64,000 bases of DNA from Pedobacter sp. R20-19 (GTDB taxonomy: Bacteria; Bacteroidota; Bacteroidia; Sphingobacteriales; Sphingobacteriaceae). A program made the position numbers and the translations under genes. The stretch is from the NCBI RefSeq assembly GCF_000708265.2, contig NZ_JCKI01000005.1, positions 455,838-519,837 on the forward strand, read 5' to 3'. Shown in pieces: positions 16,928-25,916 of this stretch; position 1 is the first letter of the stretch, and each line of letters opens with the position of its first letter. Under the pieces are notes generated by a model. That model saw only the letters and a list, made by a program, of their open reading frames with translations. It had not been told where the DNA came from and did not search any database.

Positions 16928-18001
16928 ATGAAAAAAATACTCACGTTATTCATATTAACAGCCACTACTGTTAACTTTTGTTGGGCACAAACTTTTGAGG
17001 TTAAAGTAGATAGTTTACTTAACCAAATATTTAAAGACAAAAACGGACCCGGAGGTGTATTTATGGTCGCCAAAAATGGTAAACCCGTTTACCAAAAAGC
17101 TTTCGGTAATGCAAATATTGAGTTAGGTGTTAAAATGGCACCTCAAAATGTATTTCAGTTGGGTTCAATGACGAAACAATTTACTGCAATAGCAATCTTA
17201 ATGTTGGTTGAACAGGGAAAAATAGATTTGCAAAAATCCATTTCAGCGTATATTCCAGACTACCCTATGGGAGATAAGATTACAGTTCATCATTTGCTTA
17301 CCCACACTTCTGGTATAAAGGATTTTACTAAAATGAAATCCCTCAATCAGGTTGCACAACAAAATTTATCTCCAAAACAGATGGTCGATTTTTTTAAAAA
17401 TGAGCCTATGGATTTTAATCCTGGAGAAAAGTTTGAATATAACAATTCTGGTTATGTGATTCTCGGATATCTCATTGAATTGGTTTCTGGTTATACCTAT
17501 GAAAACTATATCAACAAAAATATTTTTCAAAGGCTTGGTATGAAACATTCACGGTATGCCTCTGATGCGTCCATTATCAAAAACCGGGCTTATGGTTATC
17601 AGCAGAAAGCAGCAGGCTATGTAAATAAAACTGCTATTAGCTTTAGTATTCCTTTTTCATCAGGTGCTTTAATGTCTACTATAGATGATATGCTGCTTTG
17701 GCAAAATGCCTTAAACAAGGATGTACTCTTGAAACCCGAAACCATTAAAAAAGCATTTACAAAGTATAAATTAAATAGTGGCGAAACATTTAGCTATGGT
17801 TATGGCTGGCATTTAAAAGATATTGATGGGGTAGCTACGAGAGAACATGGCGGCAGCATATTTGGATTTAAAACAATGGGGGTATATATTCCTGATCAGG
17901 ATATTTATATACTTGGTTTAAGCAATTGTGATTGTAATTCTCCCACACAGGTGGTTAAAGATATTGCTGGCCTGGCTTTAAAAACATTTAATAAAAAATA
18001 A
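16928..18001 (+). CDS. Exported serine hydrolase, beta-lactamase/PBP-like (S12 family)
   Basis: A 357-residue protein with a signal peptide (MKKILTLFILTATTVNFCWA). It has the three S12 catalytic motifs in order: S80-M-T-K83, the Y171-N-N173 triad member, and H307-G-G309. This is the fold of class C beta-lactamases, DD-peptidases and esterases. The C-terminal lipocalin-like domain present in many S12 relatives is absent. The likely site of action is the periplasm, on a peptide or ester. True beta-lactamase activity cannot be inferred. It is flanked by intergenic DNA on both sides and looks monocistronic. Confidence 0.9.
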   Translation: MKKILTLFILTATTVNFCWAQTFEVKVDSLLNQIFKDKNGPGGVFMVAKNGKPVYQKAFGNANIELGVKMAPQNVFQLGSMTKQFTAIAILMLVEQGKIDLQKSISAYIPDYPMGDKITVHHLLTHTSGIKDFTKMKSLNQVAQQNLSPKQMVDFFKNEPMDFNPGEKFEYNNSGYVILGYLIELVSGYTYENYINKNIFQRLGMKHSRYASDASIIKNRAYGYQQKAAGYVNKTAISFSIPFSSGALMSTIDDMLLWQNALNKDVLLKPETIKKAFTKYKLNSGETFSYGYGWHLKDIDGVATREHGGSIFGFKTMGVYIPDQDIYILGLSNCDCNSPTQVVKDIAGLALKTFNKK

Positions 18002-18116
18002 GCTTCCAATTATTAAACCACAGCAATAATATGGTGTCCATAGAATGATTATGAATAAATCTTTTATTTTTGAAAAAACTTAACATAGGTCAATCATAAA
18101 GGATGATCCTTAATTA

Positions 18117-18124
18117 TATCTTTG
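18117..18124 (+). promoter_or_regulatory. TAnnTTTG -7 box of the YceI gene
   Basis: TATCTTTG, 24 bp before the ATG at 18149. No consensus -33 box at the right distance. Confidence 0.6.
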
Positions 18125-18148
18125 TATCACAATTAAAAAAAACCAAAC

Positions 18149-18736
18149 ATGAAATTAAAAATCTCTTCAATCTTTTTATTAGTGGCAGTTGTATCATTGT
18201 CAGCTTTTAAGAGTCCTGTTAAACCAGTAGCTTATACTGTTGATCCGGCAAAATCTACCATCACTTGGATTGGTAAAAAAGTAACTGGTTCACATAATGG
18301 AACAATCGCTTTACAATCAGGAACTTTAAATGTTGATGGTAAAAAAGTAACCGGCGGAACTTTCACAATTGATATGAATTCTATCAAAGATGCTGATGGT
18401 AGCGCAAAATTAGAAGGCCACTTAAAAGCAGATGATTTCTTCGGAACAGCAAAATTCCCAACTTCAACTTTCGTAATTACTAAAGTTGCTGGTTCTGGTG
18501 CTTCATTAACTGTTACAGGTAATTTAACCATTAAAGGAATTACTAAACCAGTAAGCTTCCCAGCTACAGTTGCGGTGAATGCTGATGGTACTGTTTCTGC
18601 TTTAGCTGGTAAAATTTTAGTTGACAGAACTAAATACGATATCCGTTACGGTTCTAAATCATTTTTTGATAGCATCGGTGATAAAGCAATTGATGATAAC
18701 TTCGAAATTGGTGTGAAATTAGTAGCTAAAAAATAA
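18149..18736 (+). CDS. YceI family periplasmic lipid-binding-like protein
   Basis: A 195-residue protein with a signal peptide (MKLKISSIFLLVAVVSLSAF). The YceI domain covers residues about 28-193: YTVDPAKSTITWIGKK at the start, GTLNVDGKKVTGGTFTIDM, the LEGHLKADDFFGTAKFPTS block and GNLTIKGITKPVSFPA. YceI proteins form a lipocalin-like beta barrel that binds polyisoprenoid or other amphiphiles. In a carotenoid and quinone-containing organism an isoprenoid ligand is plausible, but this is inference. It has its own -7 box and a strong terminator, so it is monocistronic. Confidence 0.94.
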   Translation: MKLKISSIFLLVAVVSLSAFKSPVKPVAYTVDPAKSTITWIGKKVTGSHNGTIALQSGTLNVDGKKVTGGTFTIDMNSIKDADGSAKLEGHLKADDFFGTAKFPTSTFVITKVAGSGASLTVTGNLTIKGITKPVSFPATVAVNADGTVSALAGKILVDRTKYDIRYGSKSFFDSIGDKAIDDNFEIGVKLVAKK

Positions 18737-18758
18737 TTATTCCATTTTTATAAAGTAT

Positions 18759-18792
18759 AAAAGGTCTCGGCAATTTGTCGGGACCTTTTTTT
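18759..18792 (+). terminator. Terminator after the YceI gene
   Basis: AAAAGGTCTCG (18759-18769) pairs with CGGGACCTTTT (18779-18789) with one G-T pair, followed by more T to 18792. Confidence 0.88.
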
Positions 18793-18797
18793 GACTA

Positions 18798-18863
18798 CTG
18801 TCATGCTGAGGCACGAAGCATCTGCAACCTATGAAACAGATGCTTCGTGCCTCAGCATGACAG
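18798..18863. repeat. Perfect 27-bp inverted repeat (REP-like palindrome)
   Basis: Left arm 18798-18824 and right arm 18837-18863 are exact reverse complements (core ATGCTGAGGCACGAAGCAT), with a 12-nt loop. The arm is closely related to the single-arm element at 16302-16328. Confidence 0.92.
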
Positions 18864-18943
18864 CTTATTCAAGGTTGCTACAAACAAAAAGTATTTTCGG
18901 TAGTGCTTAAGGACATACTTCACTGAAATTTACAACCGATGGG

Positions 18944-18981
18944 TTTTCGCTTTAAGCTTTAGTCTTTTCGCTTTAAGCTTT
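18944..18981. repeat. 17-bp exact direct repeat, CGCTTTAAGCTTT family
   Basis: TTTTCGCTTTAAGCTTT occurs at 18944-18960 and 18965-18981. It resembles the CTTTAATCTTTCCGCTTTA units at 36497-36536 and, inverted, 10228-10265. Confidence 0.7.
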
Positions 18982-18986
18982 CATCT

Positions 18987-19754
18987 TTACCTTACCCTAA
19001 ACCCACCATCTGTTTCATCAATAAATCCCGTTGCCTGCTCTTTGCTATGGTAAAATAAACACTCCCAATTTTCGGCGGCGGCTCTTTTACCAAATGCTTT
19101 GCGCAATTCCATCGCCTTCCGGCCATCGAAGTCATATTTTGCAATAAAATTTTTGATTAATTCACTCGGTTCAGGTAAAACATCGCCACCAAAAAACACT
19201 TTCTGATTGCCTTCCGTTAATAAAAAAACCTGATGATTTGGGCAATGTGCTCCGGTAAATTCGTAAGCAATGGTGTCATCCAAATTGCTGTCGCCTTCTA
19301 TAAATTTCAATTGTGCATTGCGCTGAAGAAAATCAAAAATATCGGTATGGTAAGAACTTGATGTGCTGCTAAAGGCTGTTTCCCATTCACCACGATTGAT
19401 TACATATTCTGCATCAGGAAAACTCAATTCTACTTTTCCATCTTCCTGTTTATGAATCATTCCACCAGAGTGGTCATAATGTAAATGAGACATTAAAACC
19501 TTGGTTATATCCGTAGGATCAAAACCCGCATTGCGGATGTTTTTATGTAAAATCAGTTCGCCATGGTCATCACTAAAACCCAATCCGGTATCAAAAAGGA
19601 CTAAATCATTTTTCAGTTCCACTAAAAACGGCTGCACATTAATAAATAGTGAAGCTGGCCTGTCTTTAAAACTATGAATGGCTGAATCGAAAGGAATAAA
19701 TTTTTTGGTAGCATCTACCGAATAGGTTCCTTCAAAAAGGGTGTGAACTTGCAA
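18987..19754 (-). CDS. MBL fold metallo-hydrolase
   Basis: A 255-residue metallo-beta-lactamase-fold protein with the zinc motif H90-L-H92-Y-D94-H95. A further His occurs in AHCPNHQVFLL, an Asp in FFGGDVLPEP, and a late His in CLFYHSKEQA. The pattern fits the quorum-quenching lactonase/arylsulfatase-like branch and other soluble hydrolases. The substrate is unknown. It has no signal peptide, so is probably cytoplasmic. A minus-strand TATATTTG lies at 19800-19807, at a reasonable distance for its promoter. It is divergent from recJ. Confidence 0.9.
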   Translation of the reverse strand: MQVHTLFEGTYSVDATKKFIPFDSAIHSFKDRPASLFINVQPFLVELKNDLVLFDTGLGFSDDHGELILHKNIRNAGFDPTDITKVLMSHLHYDHSGGMIHKQEDGKVELSFPDAEYVINRGEWETAFSSTSSSYHTDIFDFLQRNAQLKFIEGDSNLDDTIAYEFTGAHCPNHQVFLLTEGNQKVFFGGDVLPEPSELIKNFIAKYDFDGRKAMELRKAFGKRAAAENWECLFYHSKEQATGFIDETDGGFRVR

Positions 19755-19807
19755 TGTAATGTAGATTTAAATTAAAAAAGTATATTTACTGTTCGGAAAC
19801 AAATATA

Positions 19808-21508
19808 ATGGAAAAAAGATGGGTGCTGACATCAAATTGTAATGATGACACGGTAAAGAAATTAGCAGAACAACTTAATATAGATAGATCATTAGCACAA
19901 ATTTTAGTACAAAGAAACATTTGTGACTTTGATCAGGCCAGATACTTTTTCAGACCAGAACTGACTCAACTTCACGATCCTTTCCTGATGAAGGATATGG
20001 ATTTAGCGATTCGCAGAATTGAAAGAGCCCTGTCACTTCATGAAAAAATCCTGATCTATGGTGATTATGATGTAGACGGAACAACCTCTGTCGCTTTGGC
20101 TTACAGCTTCTTTTCTCAGTTTACAGAAAACATTGAATATTATATACCTGATCGTTACCTGGAAGGATATGGGATTTCTACCGCCGGAATTGATTATGCA
20201 AATGAAAATGGTTTTTCACTGATCATTGCCTTGGATTGTGGGATTAAATCACTGGATAAGGTAGACTATGCTAATGCATTTGGTATTGATTTTATCATCT
20301 GCGATCACCATTTACCAGGCGATGAAATTCCTAAAGCTGTTGCTGTTTTAGATCCAAAAAGGATTGATTGTGAATACCCCTTTAAAGAATTAGCAGGCTG
20401 TGGAATTGGGTTCAAACTGGCTCAGGCTTATGCACAAAAGCATCATCTTACGGCAGATACTTATCTTCGATACCTGGATCTGGTGATGGTGAGTATTGCT
20501 GCAGATATTGTTCCGGTTGTTGGTGAGAATAGAATTCTGGCTTATTATGGATTAAAAAAACTCAATACAAATCCATGTGAGGGCTTGCGTGCACTGATGG
20601 AAGTGTCAGGGAAAAAAGAAAATTATACCATTACTGATGTAGTGTTTACTTTAGGCCCACGCATTAATGCCGCTGGAAGAATTGACCATGCCAAACACGC
20701 TGTGGCTATGCTGCTTTGTGAGGTAGATGGCAATTCATTGGAACAGAGTGAATCCATTAATCTTAAAAATACAGAACGAAAAACATATGATCAGGACATT
20801 ACCCGTGAAGCTTTAGATTTAATTGGGAGTAGTGATCACCTGATCAATCGGAAAACCACAGTGGTATTTAATGAAAACTGGCATAAAGGTGTGATTGGAA
20901 TTGTGGCTTCCAGGCTGACTGAAAAATATTATCGCCCAACTATTGTGCTGACTAAATCTAACGGACACGTTGCAGGTTCCTGCCGTTCAGTTGTTGGGTT
21001 TGATTTGTACGAAGCTTTGAGTGGTTGCGCTGATCTCCTGGATCAGTTCGGAGGTCATAAATTTGCTGCAGGCTTAACCATGCAGGCAGATAAAGTTGAT
21101 GCTTTTGCAGATAAGTTTGAGGAAATAGTATCAGCGTCTATTACCGAAGAATTATTAACACCAATGATCAAGATCGATGCTGAAATTAAACTGGATCAGA
21201 TTGATGGAAAATTCTTCAGGGTTTTAGCACAAATGGGCCCTTTTGGACCAGAAAATATGGCACCGGTTTTCGTATCACATGGTGTTTATTTAGACCGGCC
21301 TGCAATGGCTGTTGGCGCAAATCATTTAAAAATTATCATAAAGCAACAAAATTCGCCTATTTTTGAATGCATTGCATTTGGACTGGCAGAATTTCAAAAT
21401 CTTTTACAACCAAAAGTTCCGTTTTCTGTTTGTTATACAATTGAAGAAAATGTGTGGAGAGATAAAAAACGTATGCAACTTAATGTTAAAGGCATAAAAG
21501 TTAATTAA
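19808..21508 (+). CDS. recJ: Single-stranded-DNA-specific exonuclease RecJ
   Basis: A 566-residue protein, close to the usual about 577. RecJ degrades single-stranded DNA 5' to 3' in recombination and mismatch repair. DHH phosphoesterase motifs: DYDVD (86-90), ALDCGIK, then the DHH triad at 166-168 in IICDHHLPG. The DHHA1 part has the GGHKFAAGLT glycine motif, and the C-terminal OB-like domain begins near ELLTPMIKIDAEI. Cytoplasmic. The start ATG follows an AT-rich gap shared with the divergent MBL gene. Confidence 0.97.
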   Translation: MEKRWVLTSNCNDDTVKKLAEQLNIDRSLAQILVQRNICDFDQARYFFRPELTQLHDPFLMKDMDLAIRRIERALSLHEKILIYGDYDVDGTTSVALAYSFFSQFTENIEYYIPDRYLEGYGISTAGIDYANENGFSLIIALDCGIKSLDKVDYANAFGIDFIICDHHLPGDEIPKAVAVLDPKRIDCEYPFKELAGCGIGFKLAQAYAQKHHLTADTYLRYLDLVMVSIAADIVPVVGENRILAYYGLKKLNTNPCEGLRALMEVSGKKENYTITDVVFTLGPRINAAGRIDHAKHAVAMLLCEVDGNSLEQSESINLKNTERKTYDQDITREALDLIGSSDHLINRKTTVVFNENWHKGVIGIVASRLTEKYYRPTIVLTKSNGHVAGSCRSVVGFDLYEALSGCADLLDQFGGHKFAAGLTMQADKVDAFADKFEEIVSASITEELLTPMIKIDAEIKLDQIDGKFFRVLAQMGPFGPENMAPVFVSHGVYLDRPAMAVGANHLKIIIKQQNSPIFECIAFGLAEFQNLLQPKVPFSVCYTIEENVWRDKKRMQLNVKGIKVN

Positions 21509-21520
21509 ATTAAATAAAAT

Positions 21521-21581
21521 CGTCAAGCTGAAATTGATTCAGCATGCTGTAAAAAGATCCTGAAATAAATTCAGGGTGACG
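21521..21581. repeat. Paired-hairpin interspersed repeat between recJ and lptB
   Basis: Outer CGTCA (21521-21525) pairs with TGACG (21577-21581). Inside are two small hairpins of equal geometry: GCTGAA-5-TTCAGC (21527-21543) and CCTGAA-5-TTCAGG (21559-21575). It resembles the GTCATGCTGA arm at 18798. A GTG within the right arm (21576) opens the lptB frame but is not the likely start. Confidence 0.8.
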
Positions 21582-21593
21582 GGCAATCTAAAT

Positions 21594-22334
21594 ATGATAT
21601 TAAGAGCCGAAAATCTGGTTAAAAAATATAAACAGCGAACCGTTGTAAATGATGTTTCGTTTAGTGTAAGTCAGGGAGAAATTGTTGGCTTGCTAGGACC
21701 TAATGGTGCCGGTAAAACCACCTCATTTTATATGATTGTAGGTTTAATTAAGCCAAATGAAGGTCGGATTTTTTTAGAAGAAGAAGATATTACACAAGAT
21801 GCCATGTACCGCAGGGCACAAAAGGGCATTGGTTATTTAGCTCAGGAAGCATCTGTATTTAGAAAGCTTACGGTTGAAGATAATATTTTGGCTATTCTGG
21901 AAATGAGTAGCCTGTCTAAAGAAGAACAAAAGGATAAGCTGGAGGAGCTGATTAATGAATTTAGCTTGCATAAAGTTCGTAAAAACCGAGGTGATTTATT
22001 ATCAGGTGGGGAACGTAGAAGAACCGAAATTGCCCGTGCGTTGGCGGCAAATCCTAGTTTCATTCTTTTAGATGAACCTTTTGCCGGAGTAGATCCTATT
22101 GCTGTAGAAGAAATTCAAAGTATTGTTGCAAAACTTAAGCATAAAAACATTGGTATTTTAATTACCGATCACAATGTTCAGGAAACCCTTTCCATTACCG
22201 ATCGGGCATATTTACTTTTTGAAGGAAAAATTCTTGAACAAGGTATTCCGGAAGTGCTGGCAGAAAACGAGATGGTAAGGAAAGTTTATCTGGGTTCGAA
22301 CTTTGTACTGAAGCGTAAAAAATTCGACATTTAA
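21594..22334 (+). CDS. lptB: LPS export ABC transporter ATP-binding protein
   Basis: A 246-residue ATPase from the ATG at 21594; the in-frame GTG at 21576 lies in a repeat arm. Walker A GPNGAGKT (35-42), Q-loop [20 protein letters not shown] signature LSGGE (136-140) with [10 protein letters not shown], Walker B ILLDE (157-161), and the LptB-like DPIAVEEIQ and TDHNVQETL segments. LptB powers LptF/LptG extraction of lipopolysaccharide from the inner membrane. LptF/G, LptA and LptC are not here. The GH3 gene starts 9 bp downstream and is probably co-transcribed. Confidence 0.95.
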   Translation: MILRAENLVKKYKQRTVVNDVSFSVSQGEIVGLLGPNGAGKTTSFYMIVGLIKPNEGRIFLEEEDITQDAMYRRAQKGIGYLAQEASVFRKLTVEDNILAILEMSSLSKEEQKDKLEELINEFSLHKVRKNRGDLLSGGERRRTEIARALAANPSFILLDEPFAGVDPIAVEEIQSIVAKLKHKNIGILITDHNVQETLSITDRAYLLFEGKILEQGIPEVLAENEMVRKVYLGSNFVLKRKKFDI

Positions 22335-22343
22335 TTACGGACA

Positions 22344-23867
22344 ATGGCATTTGTAAACTCAATTTTTACCTGGCTGATGAAAAAGCGGATCCACCAGATC
22401 GAGCTTTTTATGAAATATCCCTATGATGTTCAGCATGAATGGTTTCATAACCTGATTGATAGTGCAGAAAATACGGAATGGGGTAAAATGTATGATTACA
22501 AAAGCATCCTTACGCCTCAACAGTATCAGGAGCGTGTTCCCATTCAAAATTACGATACCCTTAAGCCTTATATAGAAAGAATGCTGGCCGGCGAACAAAA
22601 TATTTTATGGCCATCTGATATTAAATGGTTCGCTAAATCATCCGGAACTACCAGCGACAGAAGTAAATTTATTCCTGTTTCTAAGGAATCTTTGGAAGAA
22701 TGTCATTTCAAAGGGGGGAAAGACATGCTTTCCATTTATTGTAATAATCGGCCAGATAATCAAATGTTTACCGGTAAAGGTTTGGTGCTTGGTGGGAGTC
22801 ACCAGGTAAATCAGCTCAATGAAGATTGTTTTTATGGTGATCTATCAGCTGTGCTAATTAAAAATTTACCCATCTGGGCCGAGTTCTACCGCACACCAGA
22901 TATGTCTATTGCCTTGATGGATAATTATGAGGTAAAGATGGACAGAATGGCTGAAGCTACCATTCAGGAAAACGTGACCAGTATTTCTGGTGTACCAACC
23001 TGGACCATTGTTCTGGCCAAAAAGGTTTTAGAGCTAACAGGAAAAAGCAACCTGTTAGAGGTTTGGCCCAATCTCGAAGTTTATATCCATGGTGCTGTAA
23101 ATTTCGCACCTTATCGCGAGCAGTTTAAGCAACTCATTCCTTCTAATGACATGTATTATTTGGAAACTTATAATGCTTCAGAAGGCTTTTTTGGTATTCA
23201 GGATCAGGACAATTCTGATGAAATGCTGCTTATGCTGGATTATGGTATTTTCTATGAGTTTGTTCCAATGGAAAATATTGGTGAAGAAAACCCTAAAGCC
23301 TTATTACTGGGTGAGGTAGAACTTCATAAAAATTACGCCATCGTCATTTCAACCAACGGAGGTTTATGGCGTTATATGATTGGAGATACCATCCAATTTA
23401 CTTCTCTTTCTCCTTATCGAATTAAAATTACAGGACGAACAAAGCACTTTATTAATGCCTTTGGAGAAGAAGTGATTATAGATAATGCCGAACAAGCTTT
23501 AACCCGGGCATGCCTAGAAACTGGTGCAGAGATTAAAGATTATACCGCCGGGCCAATTTATTTTGAAGGAGAAAAAGCTGGCGGGCATGAGTGGATCATA
23601 GAATTTGATAAACAGCCCGATGATTTCGAAAAGTTTATTGATGTGATGGATAATACCTTGCGTGAAGTAAACTCAGATTACGATGCCAAAAGATTTAAAG
23701 ATATGGCCCTCTGTAGGCCAACGGTGCATAATGCGCCAGCAAATACTTTTTATAATTGGTTAAAAGCTAAAGATAAATTGGGTGGGCAACATAAAGTTCC
23801 ACGCCTGGCCAATGAGAGAAAATATATAGATGATATTCTGATCATGATTAGCGTATCTGCAGCATAA
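22344..23867 (+). CDS. GH3 family (auxin-responsive-like) acyl-adenylating protein
   Basis: A 507-residue protein matching the bacterial GH3 family, an ANL-type adenylation fold. Motifs: WFAKSSGTTSDRSKFIPVS (phosphate-binding loop), LEVYIHGAVNFAPY, YYLETYNASEGFFGIQD, GLWRYMIGDTIQFT and ITGRTKHFINAFGEEV. Plant GH3 enzymes join amino acids to hormones; the bacterial substrate is not known. This protein likely activates a carboxylic acid as an acyl-AMP. Its tight linkage to lptB suggests an envelope or lipid role, but that is inference. Cytoplasmic, no signal peptide. Confidence 0.92.
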   Translation: MAFVNSIFTWLMKKRIHQIELFMKYPYDVQHEWFHNLIDSAENTEWGKMYDYKSILTPQQYQERVPIQNYDTLKPYIERMLAGEQNILWPSDIKWFAKSSGTTSDRSKFIPVSKESLEECHFKGGKDMLSIYCNNRPDNQMFTGKGLVLGGSHQVNQLNEDCFYGDLSAVLIKNLPIWAEFYRTPDMSIALMDNYEVKMDRMAEATIQENVTSISGVPTWTIVLAKKVLELTGKSNLLEVWPNLEVYIHGAVNFAPYREQFKQLIPSNDMYYLETYNASEGFFGIQDQDNSDEMLLMLDYGIFYEFVPMENIGEENPKALLLGEVELHKNYAIVISTNGGLWRYMIGDTIQFTSLSPYRIKITGRTKHFINAFGEEVIIDNAEQALTRACLETGAEIKDYTAGPIYFEGEKAGGHEWIIEFDKQPDDFEKFIDVMDNTLREVNSDYDAKRFKDMALCRPTVHNAPANTFYNWLKAKDKLGGQHKVPRLANERKYIDDILIMISVSAA

Positions 23868-23943
23868 TTTACCAATGTCATTGATTTAAACATTATTGCG
23901 CTCTCCTATCAAAGGTAACCATGACAACTAAATCTTAAATAAG

Positions 23944-24573
23944 TTGAAAAGACAAATCGCTTATTCTAATATTGCCTGGCTATTATTCTTTGCCTATTTT
24001 TTTGTACTGATGGTGCAAATTACACTGCGCTACCTGCCCTTTGGACGCGAAGTCGCATTTCTTCAAATTAAGCAAACAGAAGTATCTGGTATTAAAGCTT
24101 ATTTACCCATCTTTTATATTCATGTATATAGTGCCATTTTTGTTTTGATGGCAGGTTTTACGCAGTTTAATCCGAAAATTTTAAATCAATATCCTGGTGT
24201 ACACCGCATACTTGGTTACCTATATGTTGGCATCGTATTGTTATTTGCCGCACCCTCAGGAATTTTTATAGGATATTTTGCCAATGGAGGCTTAATAGCC
24301 AAAACTTCTTTTATAATTTTAGGTTTATTATGGTTTTGGTTTACCATAAAGGCCGTGCAGCTGATTATCCAAAGAAAAATTAAGGCGCATAAAAAGATGA
24401 TGTACCGCAGTTTTGCTTTAGCCACTTCTGCCATTACCTTAAGGCTTTGGAAAGTTATTTTGGTATATTTATTTCATCCGGCACCGATGGATGTTTACCA
24501 GGTGATTGCTTGGTTAGGATGGATACCCAATTTGTTAATAGCCGAATGGCTGATCAGAAAAAAAATCGTTTAA
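23944..24573 (+). CDS. DUF2306 integral membrane protein
   Basis: A 209-residue protein with about six transmembrane segments. The DUF2306 core includes FYIHVYSAIFVLMAGFTQF, HRILGYLYVGIVLLF, GLLWFWFTIKAVQLI and AHKKMMYRSFALATSAITLR. The histidines in HVYSA, HRILGY and AHKKMMYRS are conserved in the family and could bind heme or metal, though this is not shown. The start is TTG at 23944, 7 bp after an in-frame stop region; no ATG is suitably placed. Stop and next ATG abut, so it is in one operon with the lipoprotein. Confidence 0.82.
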   Translation: MKRQIAYSNIAWLLFFAYFFVLMVQITLRYLPFGREVAFLQIKQTEVSGIKAYLPIFYIHVYSAIFVLMAGFTQFNPKILNQYPGVHRILGYLYVGIVLLFAAPSGIFIGYFANGGLIAKTSFIILGLLWFWFTIKAVQLIIQRKIKAHKKMMYRSFALATSAITLRLWKVILVYLFHPAPMDVYQVIAWLGWIPNLLIAEWLIRKKIV

Positions 24574-25464
24574 ATGAAAAAGATCTTTATCCTCTCGCTT
24601 ATTGCTTTCACCATTATCGCCTGTAAAGACACCAAAAAGTCTCAGCAAAACATGGCTAAGAAAAAGCAGATTCCACAACAGGAAATTCACAAAGAACTAT
24701 ATGGCTTTTGGGTGGGTGGTTTTTTTGAAGCGGGAGCCGAAGATTTTGAGGGCGATGATTACAACTATGTAGACAAGCTAAATATCATTATCAAAAGAAT
24801 TACGAAAGATACTGTGATTGCCCAAAGTATTGTTTCTGGGAACAACAGGCCGTTATTGGGTAAATTATCTGAACATGATGGTAAAATTAGTTTTGTATTA
24901 AATGAACCAGGTAACCATAAATATGATGGACGATTCGAATTTGAAATAGCAGGCGATTCTATTGTTGGCAAATGGAATGCTTTTGATGCCAATTTAAAAG
25001 GGCCGGAGAAAACCTACAAGTTGCTAAAGCGTAAGTTTGTTTATAACCCTGAAGTAATGCTGCCATCCGAAGGGAACTATGTAGATTGGGGTGATCATAA
25101 AATGGTATCACAGTTTGATACGCTTGAGAATGGAACGGTTGATACTTTAGGTATAAATCCGTTTTATAGAAGTGCATCAGAAGAGATTTTCAAACTCAAT
25201 GCATCCAAAGCATTGCTTGCAGAAAGTAATTTAAAAAACCTCCGTAAACTGGATCTGCAGATTTTGAAAAATACTGTTTTTGCCAGACATGGTTATGTAT
25301 TCAAAAAAGGTACCTACCGCCAGTTTTTTGATCCTGTGGAGTGGTACGTGCCAGTTGAAGATAATGTGGATAATAAATTAACAGCCATTGAAAATAAAAA
25401 TATTAAGCTTTTAGATCGTTTCATTAAATACGCCGAGGATAATTACGATACTTTTGGCCGTTAA
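24574..25464 (+). CDS. YARHG domain lipoprotein
   Basis: A 296-residue predicted lipoprotein: signal peptide MKKIFILSLIAFTIIAC with Cys17 as lipidation site. Residues about 45-155 form a beta-rich domain with LYGFWVGGFFEAGAEDF. The C-terminal YARHG domain is in the last 90 residues: RKLDLQILKNTVFARHGYVF then WYVPVEDN. YARHG domains occur in exported bacterial proteins, often paired with peptidases; the function is unclear. The gene abuts the DUF2306 gene, so they are likely co-expressed. Confidence 0.88.
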   Translation: MKKIFILSLIAFTIIACKDTKKSQQNMAKKKQIPQQEIHKELYGFWVGGFFEAGAEDFEGDDYNYVDKLNIIIKRITKDTVIAQSIVSGNNRPLLGKLSEHDGKISFVLNEPGNHKYDGRFEFEIAGDSIVGKWNAFDANLKGPEKTYKLLKRKFVYNPEVMLPSEGNYVDWGDHKMVSQFDTLENGTVDTLGINPFYRSASEEIFKLNASKALLAESNLKNLRKLDLQILKNTVFARHGYVFKKGTYRQFFDPVEWYVPVEDNVDNKLTAIENKNIKLLDRFIKYAEDNYDTFGR

Positions 25465-25481
25465 TTTGTGCAGCATTCGTT

Positions 25482-25916
25482 ATGAAGATTAACAGACAAA
25501 AAATATTAGATTTTTTCAGGAAATCCGAAAACCGGGCAACCATAATCCTGAAAGATAAATCCAAAGCCAATACCACCATAAAAGATGCATTAGGAAAAGC
25601 TGTAACCAATAAAGGACAGCTAGATGGTGTTTGGGAAAAAATGGTATTGCTGTTTGCTGTGTCTAAAGATTATGTTAACGGAAATTATACTGAGATTCCT
25701 AAGCGATCAATTGTAGCTATTTTAGGTGGGTTGGTATATTTTTTATCACCAATAGATGTAGTGCCAGATTTTGTTCCGGTATTGGGCTTTATTGATGATA
25801 TTTTTATATTAAACCTGGTTTATAAGCAGGTGCTTAAAGATCTTGACCATTACAAAGCCTGGAAAGATGCACAAATTGAATATATAGAAGACGTAGATGG
25901 CTCAACCGCAACATAG
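25482..25916 (+). CDS. YkvA family protein (DUF1232)
   Basis: A 144-residue protein with the DUF1232 signature GGLVYFLSPIDVVPDFVPVL (from about residue 82) and GFIDDIFILN. This forms a short amphipathic or re-entrant membrane hairpin. The N-terminal 80 residues are basic and soluble. The family role is unknown. It starts 17 bp after the YARHG gene and overlaps the DUF2752 gene by 20 bp, which points to translational coupling. Confidence 0.9.
   Translation: MKINRQKILDFFRKSENRATIILKDKSKANTTIKDALGKAVTNKGQLDGVWEKMVLLFAVSKDYVNGNYTEIPKRSIVAILGGLVYFLSPIDVVPDFVPVLGFIDDIFILNLVYKQVLKDLDHYKAWKDAQIEYIEDVDGSTAT

Noticed and set aside
21576..21593. GTG start of lptB
   Set aside because: It lies in the arm of an interspersed repeat; the ATG at 21594 fits the family N-terminus.
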